From Myrmaecium sp. VS I D KN 1 (taxonomy: Eukaryota > Ascomycota > Dothideomycetes > Valsariales > Valsariaceae): DNA of 64,000 bases. Below, in pieces: positions 31,986-43,258 of the stretch; within the stretch, counting starts at the first letter, position 1; each line of letters opens with the position of its first letter. Location of the stretch: positions 124,001-188,000 of the forward strand of contig JADQAV010000044.1 in the NCBI GenBank assembly GCA_019775845.1, read 5' to 3'. The position numbers and the translations under genes were made by a program. The notes under the pieces are model-generated. The model was not told the origin of the DNA and made no database searches. It saw nothing but the letters and a program-made list of their open reading frames with translations.

Positions 31986-34467
31986 ACTCCAAAGCCTCCT
32001 CGACGATCCCCTTGCCATGCCGCACCTGCCTAGCAGCGAAGCCCTATCCAGCCTTCAAGGCGGTTGACTTTCCAAACGAAACCCCGGCCTGAGGTGCTTC
32101 GCGCAGGTATCAGCAGCTCGCAAGGGCGAATAATCTGCGGACGGCGAGCTCCGACAGCGCAATCATTGCATTCAAAGACTCGCCCCCTATATCTGCGCCA
32201 AACGTTTATACAGGGCAATGACTCGCCCCCTGTTTCGCAACAGTGGGACCAACAATCTTCTCTTCAACATACCGCGTACCTACATACCTACGGCGTCCCA
32301 CGGCCTCATGACGGGGAGAGGGAGGACGCGTCTCCCGCTTCACTCCATCACTGCACGGCCGTGCGAACCTGAAGATCAGATCGGCCAGCGTTCGTCCGTT
32401 GAGTACTGATCCTGCGCGCACGCTCGAAACCCGGAGCGACTCAACCGCTCGGCGACTTCACCGTACGTGCAGGGACAAACTGCGCATGCCGATGGAGGAG
32501 GAACCTACCTAGATCCACGCGGCTCCCTATCAAGCGTACGACGGGACGAAGACAGCGACGTCCAAGGAACGTGTGGAGAGCTATGTTTCCCGCGGATGGG
32601 GTAGGTGTATCAGTAACCTCTCCGGAGCATAGGCGCTCTACCGCAGGCGCCCCTCCTCTTGGGGTTCCAGGCAACGAACTGCTCGATCTGAAGAAGACTT
32701 GACGTACTCGTGCTGAGGCTTAGTGGGAGTGTTGTACAGCAAGCCCGGCACAGACCCCTGGGTAGTGTTTGAATACGGGTGTAACATATGTTTACGGATG
32801 TCAGCGGGATATTGGCATGTACGTGTGTTCAGGGGGAGATGGCAATGTGACTAAGCGAGTTAATGGGAGTACCTTGGTTGTAGATGCTTATTTGAATGCG
32901 ACGGTTTTTCTGACTAGGTTCTAAGTGCTGATACGGGCGGGATGCTGGTCATGGCGGAGGATGTATCGTTAGGACAATGACGACGGTTTCAAGGGGACTG
33001 TGGGTGTATTGGAGTGATTGGAAGATAGGTCCCGGCTGTGGAGGTTGTACGAGCGCTTGGTGATGATGAATCGAAGTAACATGAAGTGACATCGAGGGTG
33101 GGCCTGAGGGGCTCATAGATGGATGAGCTAAGACGCTGGGTAGAGGGAAAACGACTTCTTCTGAACGGCGTCGGCTTGGTTTGATGGAAGAGCTGTCCTC
33201 CTGTCCGGACGAGAGAGTGAAAATTTCAGCCCAGAGCTTCTTCAATCCCTGAATGAGGTGTATCACGCCAAACATCCCAGGCTGAGGATCTTGGGAGGCA
33301 TGAGGAGTGAGCGGCGAGAGAGGGACGGGCAGAAGAAGGTTAGATGGTATTTCATTCTTGATCATATTCAGATAAATTTTGATTTTAAAAACCCCTTTTC
33401 ACTCCTACCTGTACTTATACTTGTCTCCAAAACGGAGGTAGCGAATCTATATGATCCCCAGCTATAATCGTACAGTATCGATTGCGTATCTGTACCACCC
33501 AGGGCCCCTTCAACACTACAGAACATGCTATACCTCTACCTCAATCTCTTCGTCGTCCCACGATAGTGAGCTACTTCCGACGGAATTTCTCCCGGGAGTG
33601 AGTGGAATGAGTGGTGTGGCGTGTTCACCGCGTTCGAAGCGGAGAAAGAGGCGTGAGAGGATAGGGTCGTTGTCGTCTCAGCCTCGTCCCGCACAAGCGA
33701 CGTTGGCGGACCCACATCAGCGGAAAGCGGGGAGCGGGGCAGGCTGCGGGGTGGATGGGAGTGATGGGCAAGGCGCGATTGTGATTGCAGTAACTACGAG
33801 TGAAGCATATCTTGATAATATAGATGGTCGGCCGTCTGATTTGCATGTGTTTTTGTTGCTAATGAAGTTGAGATTTGGCCGGTTTTTCCTTTCTTTCGTT
33901 TCTATTCCTTTTCTTGTAGGAGGACTTGTGGAGAGGAATGATCGTGAGATGCATCTGCGGGGTCGACGAGGATATGACCGAGGAACTATTTTCAACATCA
34001 TGGCATCTAACTTATATCTACGGTATAAGATGTAGTAAAGGAGGTTAGTGGCAGTCGATGAATGACCGAGTCTCGCAACTAAATTATGGCGATCATCACC
34101 AGCGTAGTAGCATCTTCATGCACAATGATCGCACGTTCCAGTCCAGGGCCAACCATCCCAGAACGTTACACACCACCACCTCCCTTAACCAGTCAGCCCA
34201 GACGTCATCCCGCCCTCCCCCCTCTTTCCTTCCCCATCCCCTACCTTCTCCTTATTTATAATCTACTTATAAAGCTCACTCCCCGTCCATCCTATCCGAG
34301 CTTCTTTCACCACTCGCCGTCCATCCATCCCGTCCAAGGTTGACCGTCCAACAGCACCAAGAAAACACACCGTGGACGTCTTTCCATCAACCACTTCAAT
34401 ACTCACAAATACATCCAATACTCACGAATACACCCAACCTCACATCCACACCAAAACCAAACCCACC

Positions 34468-35118
34468 ATGTCCCCCCTCTCCACCCCCATACCCTCCCAA
34501 CCAGCAGCAGCAGAACAACCACCCCTCCTCACCCCCACAACCCTCGCCACAACCGAAGCAACCCTCACCTCCAACACCACCCACCAAACCTCCTCCGCCG
34601 GGCCAGGCAACTCCCCTCCAGCAACCGCCCATGACCAGCACCACCCCCTCCCTTCCCACCGCAAATCTAGCAGCAGCAGCAGCAACAGCATCAGCCTCTC
34701 CCAACGCCGCCACCCCCCTCCGCTCCCTCCCCTCCCACACACAGGAAGTCACAGCAGCGACAACTACCTCGCCGCGCTCGCGCGGTCGCAGGCCGAGCAC
34801 AATCACCAGCACCAACCTTACAGCGATCATCCGCAGCCCGTGCCAACCCACCCCGGCGGCGGCGGACCTCTTCTGCCCATGCGGGACCCGGATACGGGCG
34901 AGCTGCCGGTGGATGAGGCGCTGCTGCTATCTTCGAGGGGGAGGAGGGATAGTCAGGCTGCTGCGGTGGTTGAGGAGGAGGATGAGGAGGAGGAAGAGGG
35001 GGAGAAGGTGGTTTCGTATCGGCAGCAGGATTTTAAGCGCAGGATGAGTGAGCGGTTGATGAGGAGGGAGGGGGATCTGGGGTATTCGAGTGGGACGGAG
35101 GGCGGTGGGGTGTTGTGA
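34468..35118 (+). CDS. Low-complexity protein, unknown function
   Basis: Single-exon frame of 216 residues with a good start context (CCCACCATGTC). The first 110 residues are Pro, Thr, Ser and His-rich. The second half is less repetitive: SDNYLAALARSQAEHNHQHQ, then LLPMRDPDTGELPVDEALLL, an acidic block (EEEDEEEEEGEK) and a basic, probably helical segment VSYRQQDFKRRMSERLMRRE ending in GYSSGTEGGGVL. The structured pieces make a real gene likely. I do not recognise the family. A C/T-rich leader precedes it. Confidence 0.6.
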   Translation: MSPLSTPIPSQPAAAEQPPLLTPTTLATTEATLTSNTTHQTSSAGPGNSPPATAHDQHHPLPSHRKSSSSSSNSISLSQRRHPPPLPPLPHTGSHSSDNYLAALARSQAEHNHQHQPYSDHPQPVPTHPGGGGPLLPMRDPDTGELPVDEALLLSSRGRRDSQAAAVVEEEDEEEEEGEKVVSYRQQDFKRRMSERLMRREGDLGYSSGTEGGGVL

Positions 35119-36039
35119 GGGAAGGGGGGAGGGAGGTGGGGTCCTTCACTCACTCTCCTTTTTATCTTGCTCGCGTCTTCGTCCTTATTTTTGTTTCTCT
35201 TTTGTACGTCTCCTTCTTCTCCTTCTGTTATCGGCCGAGTTTCCTTGTTGGGCGGGTTGTTTTTTTTATGTTTTTTTACTTCTTCTCTTTTTCTTGCCCT
35301 CCTTCACCATGCATTACCTTACGACAACGACGAGGACGACACGAGGGTTTCACCCATATCCACAGATAATTCTATCAAATCAATCCACTCAAAAGAGCGG
35401 TAATAAAAAGCATGCACGCCATGAGTTAGCCGCCAGCCACCGACCGACCGACGCGAGTAAGCAAGTGAAACAGATATCCTTTTCTTTCTTTCAGAATTGC
35501 TCTACATCAGCGAAAAAACAAAAAGGCAAAAAAGGATCGATGAACGCCGGTGGCAAAGGGAAGGTAAGGTAGTCCTGCGTACTCTACCCTGGTAAACTCC
35601 CCTCCATCTGCCTTACCTGACCTTACCCTCCTCGCACTTCACTCGTTCCGTTCCCTCACTCTTGCCGCCGCGGAACGGATGATCAGGCCCTGGTAAGGGC
35701 GACGGCGGAGGAGGAGCTCGCGAAGCGCTCCGCTCGCTCACCCACGAGCCGTCCGCTCGTCTCGGAACGCTTCCAAGTCGGATGAATAGAGTGGTTCGAT
35801 GCATCGGGTCGAAAACACACGCACAGACACACTCGGGTGACGTGCGCGTGGGAGGTGCGGGGTGGGGGAGAAATGGATGCCCGTGATGACTGACTGGCTG
35901 GCTGATTCCGATATGGTCGTGCTATCATGTCCTGTAAAAGAGAGATAAGAAGCCCCCGGATGACGTCCCGGGGATTCTGAGATCAGCCTAGGTCCCTGAT
36001 GTTGTGCGTGTTGGTTATATATGTATGTATGTGAAGCAC
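35119..36039. other. Convergent 3' flanks
   Basis: The first part is T-rich, the probable 3' untranslated region of the low-complexity gene. AAGGTAAGG (35561-35569) faces CCTTACCT and CCTTACC (35611-35627) as short inverted repeats. The part near 36000 lies beyond the Upf2 stop, with ATGT repeats. Confidence 0.5.
35402..35407 (+). terminator. Possible poly(A) signal
   Basis: AATAAA in an A-rich context 284 bases after the stop of the gene at 34468-35118. Confidence 0.35.
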
Positions 36040-39000
36040 TCAGCCGCGCCGCCGGAGGGAACCCCAGCCAGACGTGCCGGTGCCGCACGGGTCCGTCCGC
36101 TGCTGCTGCTGCTGCGGCGGCGGCGGCGGACGGGGTGCGGACAACGCTGGCGGCGCGGCGGTGCAAGACGCACGAACGGTTGATGGATGAGTAGAAACGC
36201 TGGGAGAAAAAGAGGTGTGGGCATACCAGTCGACATCGCTGAGTTGGAGTTTGCGGGCGCGCTGCGTGCTGCGGGAGTTGCTCGCCTTGTCGATGCGCGG
36301 CTGCGAGTACGGGTTGTGCTGCTTCTCGAGAACTTCTTGGTGTGGCTTAGCATGCGCTCTGTTGTAGCTGGGCGGGATGAAAGCTGTACCGTCGACGTCT
36401 CCGTCGTCCCGGAGGTCGTAGTTCAGGACGAGGTTCTTGATCCTCTGCTTCTCGGCCTCTTCCGCTTGCTGCCGGGTCCGCATGGCCACGGCGAAGTTGG
36501 AGTCGGAGGGCAAGTCGATCGAACGAGTCTGCAGATACGTGAGTGTCGCCACTAGTCATGCTTACCAGAAGCCTTACCTGTTGGCGGTTGCCTTTCTTGC
36601 TCAGGAGAGCGAACTTCATAGTGCCGGGCGCTGCAGGTGCTGGGTGATCAGTAGTCTCTTCGGATGGTGCGGGGTTCGTCGTCTTGCGCATGGGAAGCGG
36701 AACGTCAAAGACGGGCTTGCGATCGAGCTTCCGGGACTCGACGCCCTCGGCCATAAGCTTCGCGAGTTCGCGGTCGAACTCGGCGTCCGCTTCTGGATCT
36801 CGCTCATCCTCAGGCCGGGTAACGACGATCTGCTCCTCTTCTTCCTCGGAATCGTGCTTCTGGGGCTCCTCGTCGCCCGTGTCCTCGCCGTCGTCGTCCT
36901 CGCTCGACGAGCTGTCGCCGGCCCGTTCGCGCCGTTCGACGTCCTCGTTCTCGTCGTCGTCTGACACCTGCTCGTCGTCCTGGTCTTCGGGCTCCGTGGG
37001 TTTGTCGGAGGTCTGGTAGTTAGCCTTGACCGCTTCCGCAAAAGCACGCGCCGCCTCGTCTAAGGTGGACAGGATCTTCCAGTCGGGTCGAGTGGAAGCG
37101 AAGGCGTCCTGGATCAAGAATTCGACGTCCATCGGCAGCGGATCCTTGGTCTGGATGTAGTATTGGAAGAAGGTGAGGAAAAAGTCGAGCTTCTTCTTGG
37201 CCGCACCCTTGTCAAAATACATGCCGCAGGTTTCCAACAGACTGCACACGAGGCGGATCCGGAAGAAGTCATCCGGAAGGTCGAACGGGTTGATGACGCC
37301 CGGGCGAGGCGTGCCGTTCTCGTGTCCGAACGTGCAGATCTTGTACAGCGTATCAAAGACAACCGGAGAATCCACCATCCGGTAGATGTACAGCTCGCCC
37401 AGATATTTGACTTCGGCGATCCGACGCTGGTTGAACTTGAAATCGTTCAATTCCAGGCCGAATGTGATGGCCTCCAGCAGCTCGTCGATGACGGCGATGC
37501 TGAAGTCCTGGTGGTAACGATGGAGAGATCCGAGGATGACGGCCAGGAGATGGATGTTGCTGTACTTAATCTTGCCGGGCTTGGTGAAGATCTTCATCAG
37601 GAGAGTCCGGACTTCCTGCTCCTCCCAATGAAGCTTGCGAATCTGCTTCACGACCTTGTCCAAGTTGCGGCGCGTCAGGTCAGTGTAAACCAGCTTGCGA
37701 ACGAACAGGTCGAGTGGCGTGCGCTCCTTTTGCTCGATTGCCGCACGCTCGGGCGGATTGACATAGTACATAGCGTTATCGATCAGCATCCGCTCCTGCT
37801 GGCCCAGATGTTGGGCCGTCTTCTTGCGCTGCAGCGTCTCCAGGAACGAGACCATGCGTGGGGATGTCTCAGGGTTGCGAAGGAGATATCGGCCGCAGTT
37901 CTCCAGCAGGTTGCAGATGATCTCGATATTCATGCGTGAGAAATCGTCCAGACTGACCTTGAGACAGTGGAAGATAACATGTTCAGGAACCACACCAAAC
38001 TTAGTGAGCTCAGCCAGATACCGGATGTTGGTCGTGCGGACTTGACCGAGAAAGTCCTTCGACTTGCGGCGCTGTAGGCTCCGGAACTCTTCGTCGAGGT
38101 ACTTGACGATGCCCTCGGCAACGTCCGGCATGTACTTGCTAAGGGTGGCGACCATACGAGCGTACAGGGGCAACAGATCTGAGCGACCTTTGGGAATGTC
38201 TTGAACCGCTTTAACGAGGCGGTTTCGCGAGGCTTTGGAGTTGAGGAAGCAAAACTCCATGGCCGCCTGGTCCACGCCGTCTTTGTTGGTGAGCTCCGGC
38301 AGGCGAGCAAGGATGGCATCGACTTGGGCGCCGACGGATTTGTTCGCGATCGCGGTGGACGCGTCGTCATTATCGGAGGGTTTGGATTCAGCGGTCTCGG
38401 CTGCATCGGACTTCTCCTTTGTTTCCATCGCATCAATCCTCCGGCCCACCTGCTCGTCCGTATCAACCTTCTTCTTCTTGGGCTCCTCGAGCAGAATGCC
38501 CGGTACGCGGTCCTTCAGGTCGATGATATTCTCGTAGAAGCGACGCTCGTCTTCGTCTTCCCAGATGCCGGGGCCATCGCCTTGCCCACGCAGGTACTCT
38601 CCGGTCTTGACGAGCCCGATGCCTCCATCTCCGGATGAAGTGTTGTTCTCTTTCTCCTTGAGGTCGGGCATCTCCGCGCCAAGAGCATCCGCAAGCACCT
38701 GAGCATTGGTGATCAGCTTTTCCTGAGCCTTGCTCTGTCTCTCATAATTGGCTTGGCGGTCTTCGAAGACCTCCCCAGACTTGACGTAGGCCTCGGCGTT
38801 GCGACGTCCCTGGTGGGCCAGTGTCTTTTGGTCCCGTACGATGTGCGCTTTGACGTCTTCGAAATACCGGGTGATGATATTCCGGAAACGCTGGCGCATC
38901 TCGGGGGCGATGATGGGAGGATCCTTGGCCAGCGCATCGTCATCCCCCGAGCCTGCACCATCGTCCACCTTGCCGTTGTCAGCGGTGGTCGTGCCGTCTT

Positions 39001-39854
39001 CGGCTACGGACTTCCTGCCGTCGCTGGCAGCCGGTTTGGTCCCGAGGATGTCCCACGCGAAGGTTTTGACGAAGATGACCACCAGCGGCAAGTTGATATG
39101 TTCGCGGTCATGGCCCAGCATATCCTTCAAAACTTCGAGAGGAAAGGGCTCCGCATCAGCGTTATCAGCCTTGGCCTTCTTCGCGGTGATCTCCGGCAAC
39201 TTCGCCGCCTCCTTGACCTTGCCAGCTTCTTCGGGTCTCGTAACGTCGTCGAGGCTTCTCAAGACCCCCACCAGCCATAATTCGGTGGCAACACGCAACA
39301 GAACCCTCTGCCGGGACAGGCGCTCCTTTTCTTCCTTCTCGCGAACCTCCTGCGGTAGAAGCTTGAGCTGGGATTTATCCGGCGTGCTCAACCCACGTCC
39401 AATCAGCCACCCAATATACCCGGTAAACTCCTCCGGCCCGAAACGCTGATGCAACGCGCTGACAATTTCCACGCCCGCCGCAATCTCGCCGGGCGACTTG
39501 AGTTTGGTGAGACCTTCGTAGCACGCCGTGATGATTTCAGAAAGATATTTGTGTAAAGACAGTGTCCGTATCTCGGAAAGGAAGGTGCTCTGGGAAGCTG
39601 CGGTGATGGCGGTGCGGAGGCGCTTGATGAAGGCCGTGTTTTTCTTCATGGAAGAATCCAGACTGGCCTGGACGGGGAAGACATCTGCAAGCTGTGAATA
39701 ATATCACCGGAGAAGGGTGCCCACACCGACGAACCTTTCTCGCCCGCCCATGCTCTCTGGTTGAGATCACGAAGCTCGCCTGCGAATGACGTGAGTGAGA
39801 TGTTCAGTACCGCGACGTCGGATGGTGTTGCCTACGTTTCCTCTGCCGCTCCAT
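36040..39854 (-). CDS. NMD2: Upf2/Nmd2 nonsense-mediated decay factor
   Basis: Four exons: 39854-39836 (19 bases), 39779-39735, 39684-36578 and 36528-36040; up to 1219 residues. The joined start reads MERQRKRELRDLNQRAWAGE, typical of fungal Upf2. Three MIF4G-type helical domains fill exon 3: the first around NTAFIKRLRT, the second around AMEFCFLNSKASRNRLVKAV, and the third, the Upf3-binding one, around LDLFVRKLVYTDLTRRNLDK. A long acidic segment (DDDENEDVERRERAGDSSSS) precedes the C-terminal Upf1-binding region (LPSDSNFAVAMRTRQQAEEA, KNLVLNYDLRDDGDVDGTAF). Upf2 bridges Upf1 and Upf3 in mRNA decay. The last 50 or so residues after LQLSDVDWY are Pro/Gln-rich low complexity and may be read-through of a missed splice. 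The 19- and 45-base first exons are unusual. Confidence 0.93.
36097..36131. repeat. CTG/CGG trinucleotide repeat
   Basis: Runs of GCTGCT and CGGCGG at the extreme 3' end of the Upf2 frame; read on the minus strand they give Pro and Gln runs. Confidence 0.8.
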
Positions 39855-42800
39855 CGTGGCGTACGTCGGGCGCGGGTGAGCCCAATGCTGATGTCGACGA
39901 TGTCGGATGCGGCGACGTGCGAACGCGGTTTCAGGGAATGGGCAGGTGAGGTGGTTTGAAGCGCAAGTCCAGAACGGCGGGAGTCAACATTGGTTGGGCG
40001 GTTCACGGAACCGAGGAGGGAAGGTGAGCCAAAGGCTTCGGGGCGGAAGGTGACTGCTCTTCGAATGACCGCGGCGCCGTACCTGCAGATGAATGTGGGC
40101 GGGATGTTGCACTGTCCGGGACCGTAAAGTTTATCCGCGATCCTTGACGTCGGCAAGGTAGCGCGATAACGCCGGACGCCAAGCCCGACGCCGCGGAGAC
40201 ATCAACACCAAAGCCGCGACACGTCCCGACACTTCACACTCTGCATCTCCCTCCTTCGTCGACATCATCCCCTGTAGGTTGGCTCACGCACTCGTCAATA
40301 TTGCAGGTAGGGCTTTATGTAGTTTCTCTACGGTCTTTCACTCATTGTCATTAATTCAAACTCGCTTTCTCGCGATGTGCGAACGTATCCATCATTGCTT
40401 TACACTTCTCTCCGTCTCAGTAGTAGTCTGCTCAATTCTTCTTGATATTCCTTGCAGTTTCATCTAGTCATTGAATTCGTCTCTTTCTCAAGTCATCGAA
40501 AGTATTTCCAGTCGTAAATCGTTCAGCATCACAAATGGCGCATGTTCTCATTCTCCAACTTCAAGTGCAAAGCGTACAGAAGGATGTTACGACTGCAGAA
40601 CTTGGCAATGCCGAACTGTAGCGCAGCTGGAAGAACGCTCTGGCGGTTACATACTGTAGGGGTTGTCCATTGCGGTAGGACGGCTGTCGCGTTGCCGTAA
40701 AACCCACCAAGAAAAGGGTAGTTGTGGATAAGCGATTCAAACCACCACGCCAGGGCATGTTCCGTAGCAGTTGCGCTGGATCGCGGGCATCAAGGCGGTC
40801 TTGGGACGCTTTGATTGAGATTGCAACAGTCCAACCTCGCCCGCCAGCCAGCGGGACACGCCCTCCGCAGTCCGTCCGCCCTCAGGACACCTCCTTCCCA
40901 TCCTGCAGTACATGTATCGCCAAAGACCGGTTACTTCTAACAAATCCCGTCCGATCCAATCTCAAAGCTACTCCCCGGCTCGCTGGCGCAGTGGGTACGA
41001 GTGGACGGTTCCCTGAGATGCCACACCTGATTGGCAGCCCGAGGTTCGATTCCCCCATGAGGCGGTCCGTTTGCCATGGACTATCCCTTCCACGACTGGG
41101 AGTTACCTGGCAATGTCCTGCCCGAAAGGGTCTCGAGCCAACGGCTGAGGGATTTGCTTTTTGCTTTTTTCTTTTTTTTTCTTTCCGCTTTTTAGTCGGT
41201 ATCTATCTTGTACTCTTGCTGCTTGCGCTTTTCCTCGCGTCGTTGGTGTTATATGAGAGCTTTTCTTTCTTGTGTTGAGCGGGAAGAAGCCTCGATTTCT
41301 TTTTGCAGCCGCTCCACACTCGTCTTTCTTTTAGCGCAAAACCAGTCTTTACCAGCCTTCAAAACGAGCACATTTCATACACAATGAAGTAGTCAACTAC
41401 GAACTCGTACGCAACTATTAAAACCTTGTCTATCAAGTCAACCGCCTGTGCAGCTACGCAGCCCCTCGTCCAGGGTCGCGCGTAGAGCGTCCGAACAACC
41501 TCGAGCGTCCGGCGTCCTGGTCGGAAAGTCCCCGAGGCAAAAGACGCTTGTAAATAATTAAACCTTCGCTCCACGGTTCCATGTCTCCGACGCGCTTCTT
41601 TATACCTACGTATATACACCTTGAAGGGAGGGCCACACCCGTCGGAAGAAATAGAGAAAAGGGAGCGACAGAGCGGTTCCGTACCACTTCACCGAAGCGA
41701 TTCGCCCCGTTGCGCGCCTGCAAACAAGAAACTTCTCTATTCAGCATACTAGACAACCGAATGGTATGATAAAATCATACATTCCCCTTCTCGCTTTATA
41801 AGCATAATAGAACCACCGAAAGCCCACGTTGCGCAGGTAGGTAGGTAGATAGGCACGACGAGATGGAAGATTATGAGACGGGGTTCCACGATGATGTGTA
41901 AGGATCATTAGATGGTTAGCGAGTTATACGGCCCTAGGTGATATATGTGAATGATATTAAGGGTATAACTATCTATCTATCCGTAGAACGTGGAACGGAG
42001 ACCGGTCATATATATGAATATCCCCCAACACACATACACGCGAAAGACTCGTGAAAGGATAGAGAAAAAAACGAAAAAGGATGAATGAAAGAGGAAGATA
42101 TTGACCATCTCTCGTCCTTTCCAAACAGAGGAAAGCAGATAGAAAGAAAGAGACAAAAAATAAGAGAAGAAACTTGGATATCTATATTAAATAGACCGAC
42201 CCCTGGCCCAAATATAAAACGAAGATATGACAAGCCATATATACATCCCCACCCACCCAGTACCCGCCCAGCCAACCCACCCACTCCCACTACCACTCCG
42301 GTTGAGGATATCGACAAAGAAAAATAGAGAAAAAGATAACTCAGCATCCACCCACACCCCCTTGACGGGAAATATATATAAACCGATAAAAATAAACAAA
42401 CAAGAATAACCAGCGCCTCGCTTTTTTGTACTTTTGAGGAGGAAGGAATGTATGTATGGATGGATGGAAGGATAGCTTGCGCTACGTGATCCGTGACGGA
42501 GCATATACACCGCAGTGGGTCTGGATCGATGGGAGCAAGGGGTTGTAGGGTGTGCTTTTTTGAAAGAGAGAGCGGAAGAGCTGGGATGAGTCGTGTAGTA
42601 TCATGTCGGGCATGTCGTGTCGAGAGGTATGGTGAGCGAGAAGAGTGACCGGGAGATCGAAGACTGGAGGATATGCGGATGCGTGAGGAACAGGAGCAGG
42701 AGTTTGGCGGCACGAGGGCGTGCTTGTGGAGGCGCAGGATGCCGAGGTCTAGACCGACGGAAGGAACGGCGTGATAGGCTTCATCGATCGAAAATGGGGC

Positions 42801-43258
42801 GGTGCAAGCGTAAGGATTCGGCCGTGGCGGATGATGCACGGAGATCGACGGCCATTGGAGGTTCGGCGGTAAAGTGTTGGAGCGTGCCGTAAGCGGTTAA
42901 ATGGCCATAAGGAAAGCGCCAGGTCGTCATCCGAATGACGATAACATCGGTGGCTATAGGGAAGGACAACGTCTGGCGATGCAGGAGGAAGCCTGGCCCT
43001 TACTCCAACCTAGATTAGATTGTGTGGCTAAGGGCGCCGTGCATACGTCAATGCTGGAGAGGCTTAGAAGAGATGACGAGCGGTAGCAAAGACGGAGGAG
43101 GATGCAACGAGCCAGAACCACCGTGACTGCGCCTGCGAGTCGTGCTGACGAGCCACAGCAAAGCTGACGTGATCCGATGAGGGCCTGTTCGGTTCCACAG
43201 GGCCGGGCCGTTGGCGTGGGGGGTTTGACATGGATAGCTTCAATCCTCCCGAGTAGGC
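39855..43258. other. 3.4-kb gene-free stretch
   Basis: The first 400 bases are the Upf2 upstream region. A degenerate tRNA-like sequence lies at 40977-41064, followed by T-rich DNA (41155-41195). From about 42040 to 42400 the plus strand is strongly enriched in A, G and C with few T, which opens a chance frame on the minus strand. The right end is the 3' flank of Kre6. No protein gene is supported. Confidence 0.5.
40977..41064 (+). pseudogene. Degenerate tRNA-like sequence
   Basis: An A-box TGGCGCAGTGGG (40984-40995) and a B-box GGTTCGATTCC (41043-41053) match RNA polymerase III consensus. Placing them in a tRNA frame gives an acceptor stem (40977-40983 against 41057-41063) with five of seven pairs, one of them G-U, and a T stem with three of five pairs. 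The D arm does not close. It is therefore probably a decayed tRNA or a tRNA-derived short interspersed element rather than a working tRNA. The T-rich tract about 100 bases downstream could be a Pol III stop or an element tail. Confidence 0.4.

Larger units (their letters stand above)
28081..34467. other. 6.4-kb gene-poor stretch
   Basis: No reading frame in this stretch carries a recognised domain, and no chain of exons could be built. It contains a GATA cluster followed by a TATA element (28478-28592), a short frame at 28650-28781, a palindromic AATAAA element (30547-30580) and a TA repeat (31967-31985). Several 80-190 codon frames lack homology-like features (for example minus 32949-33365, plus 33451-34035, minus 30850-31095). 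It may hold noncoding RNAs or orphan genes, which sequence alone cannot show. Confidence 0.45.

Noticed and set aside
33451-34035. 194-codon plus-strand frame in the gene-poor stretch
   Set aside because: Basic low-complexity region followed by unrelated hydrophobic sequence; no recognisable family.
40724-41278. 184-codon plus-strand frame over the tRNA-like relic
   Set aside because: It contains the Pol III boxes and ends in a translated T-rich tract; probably not coding.
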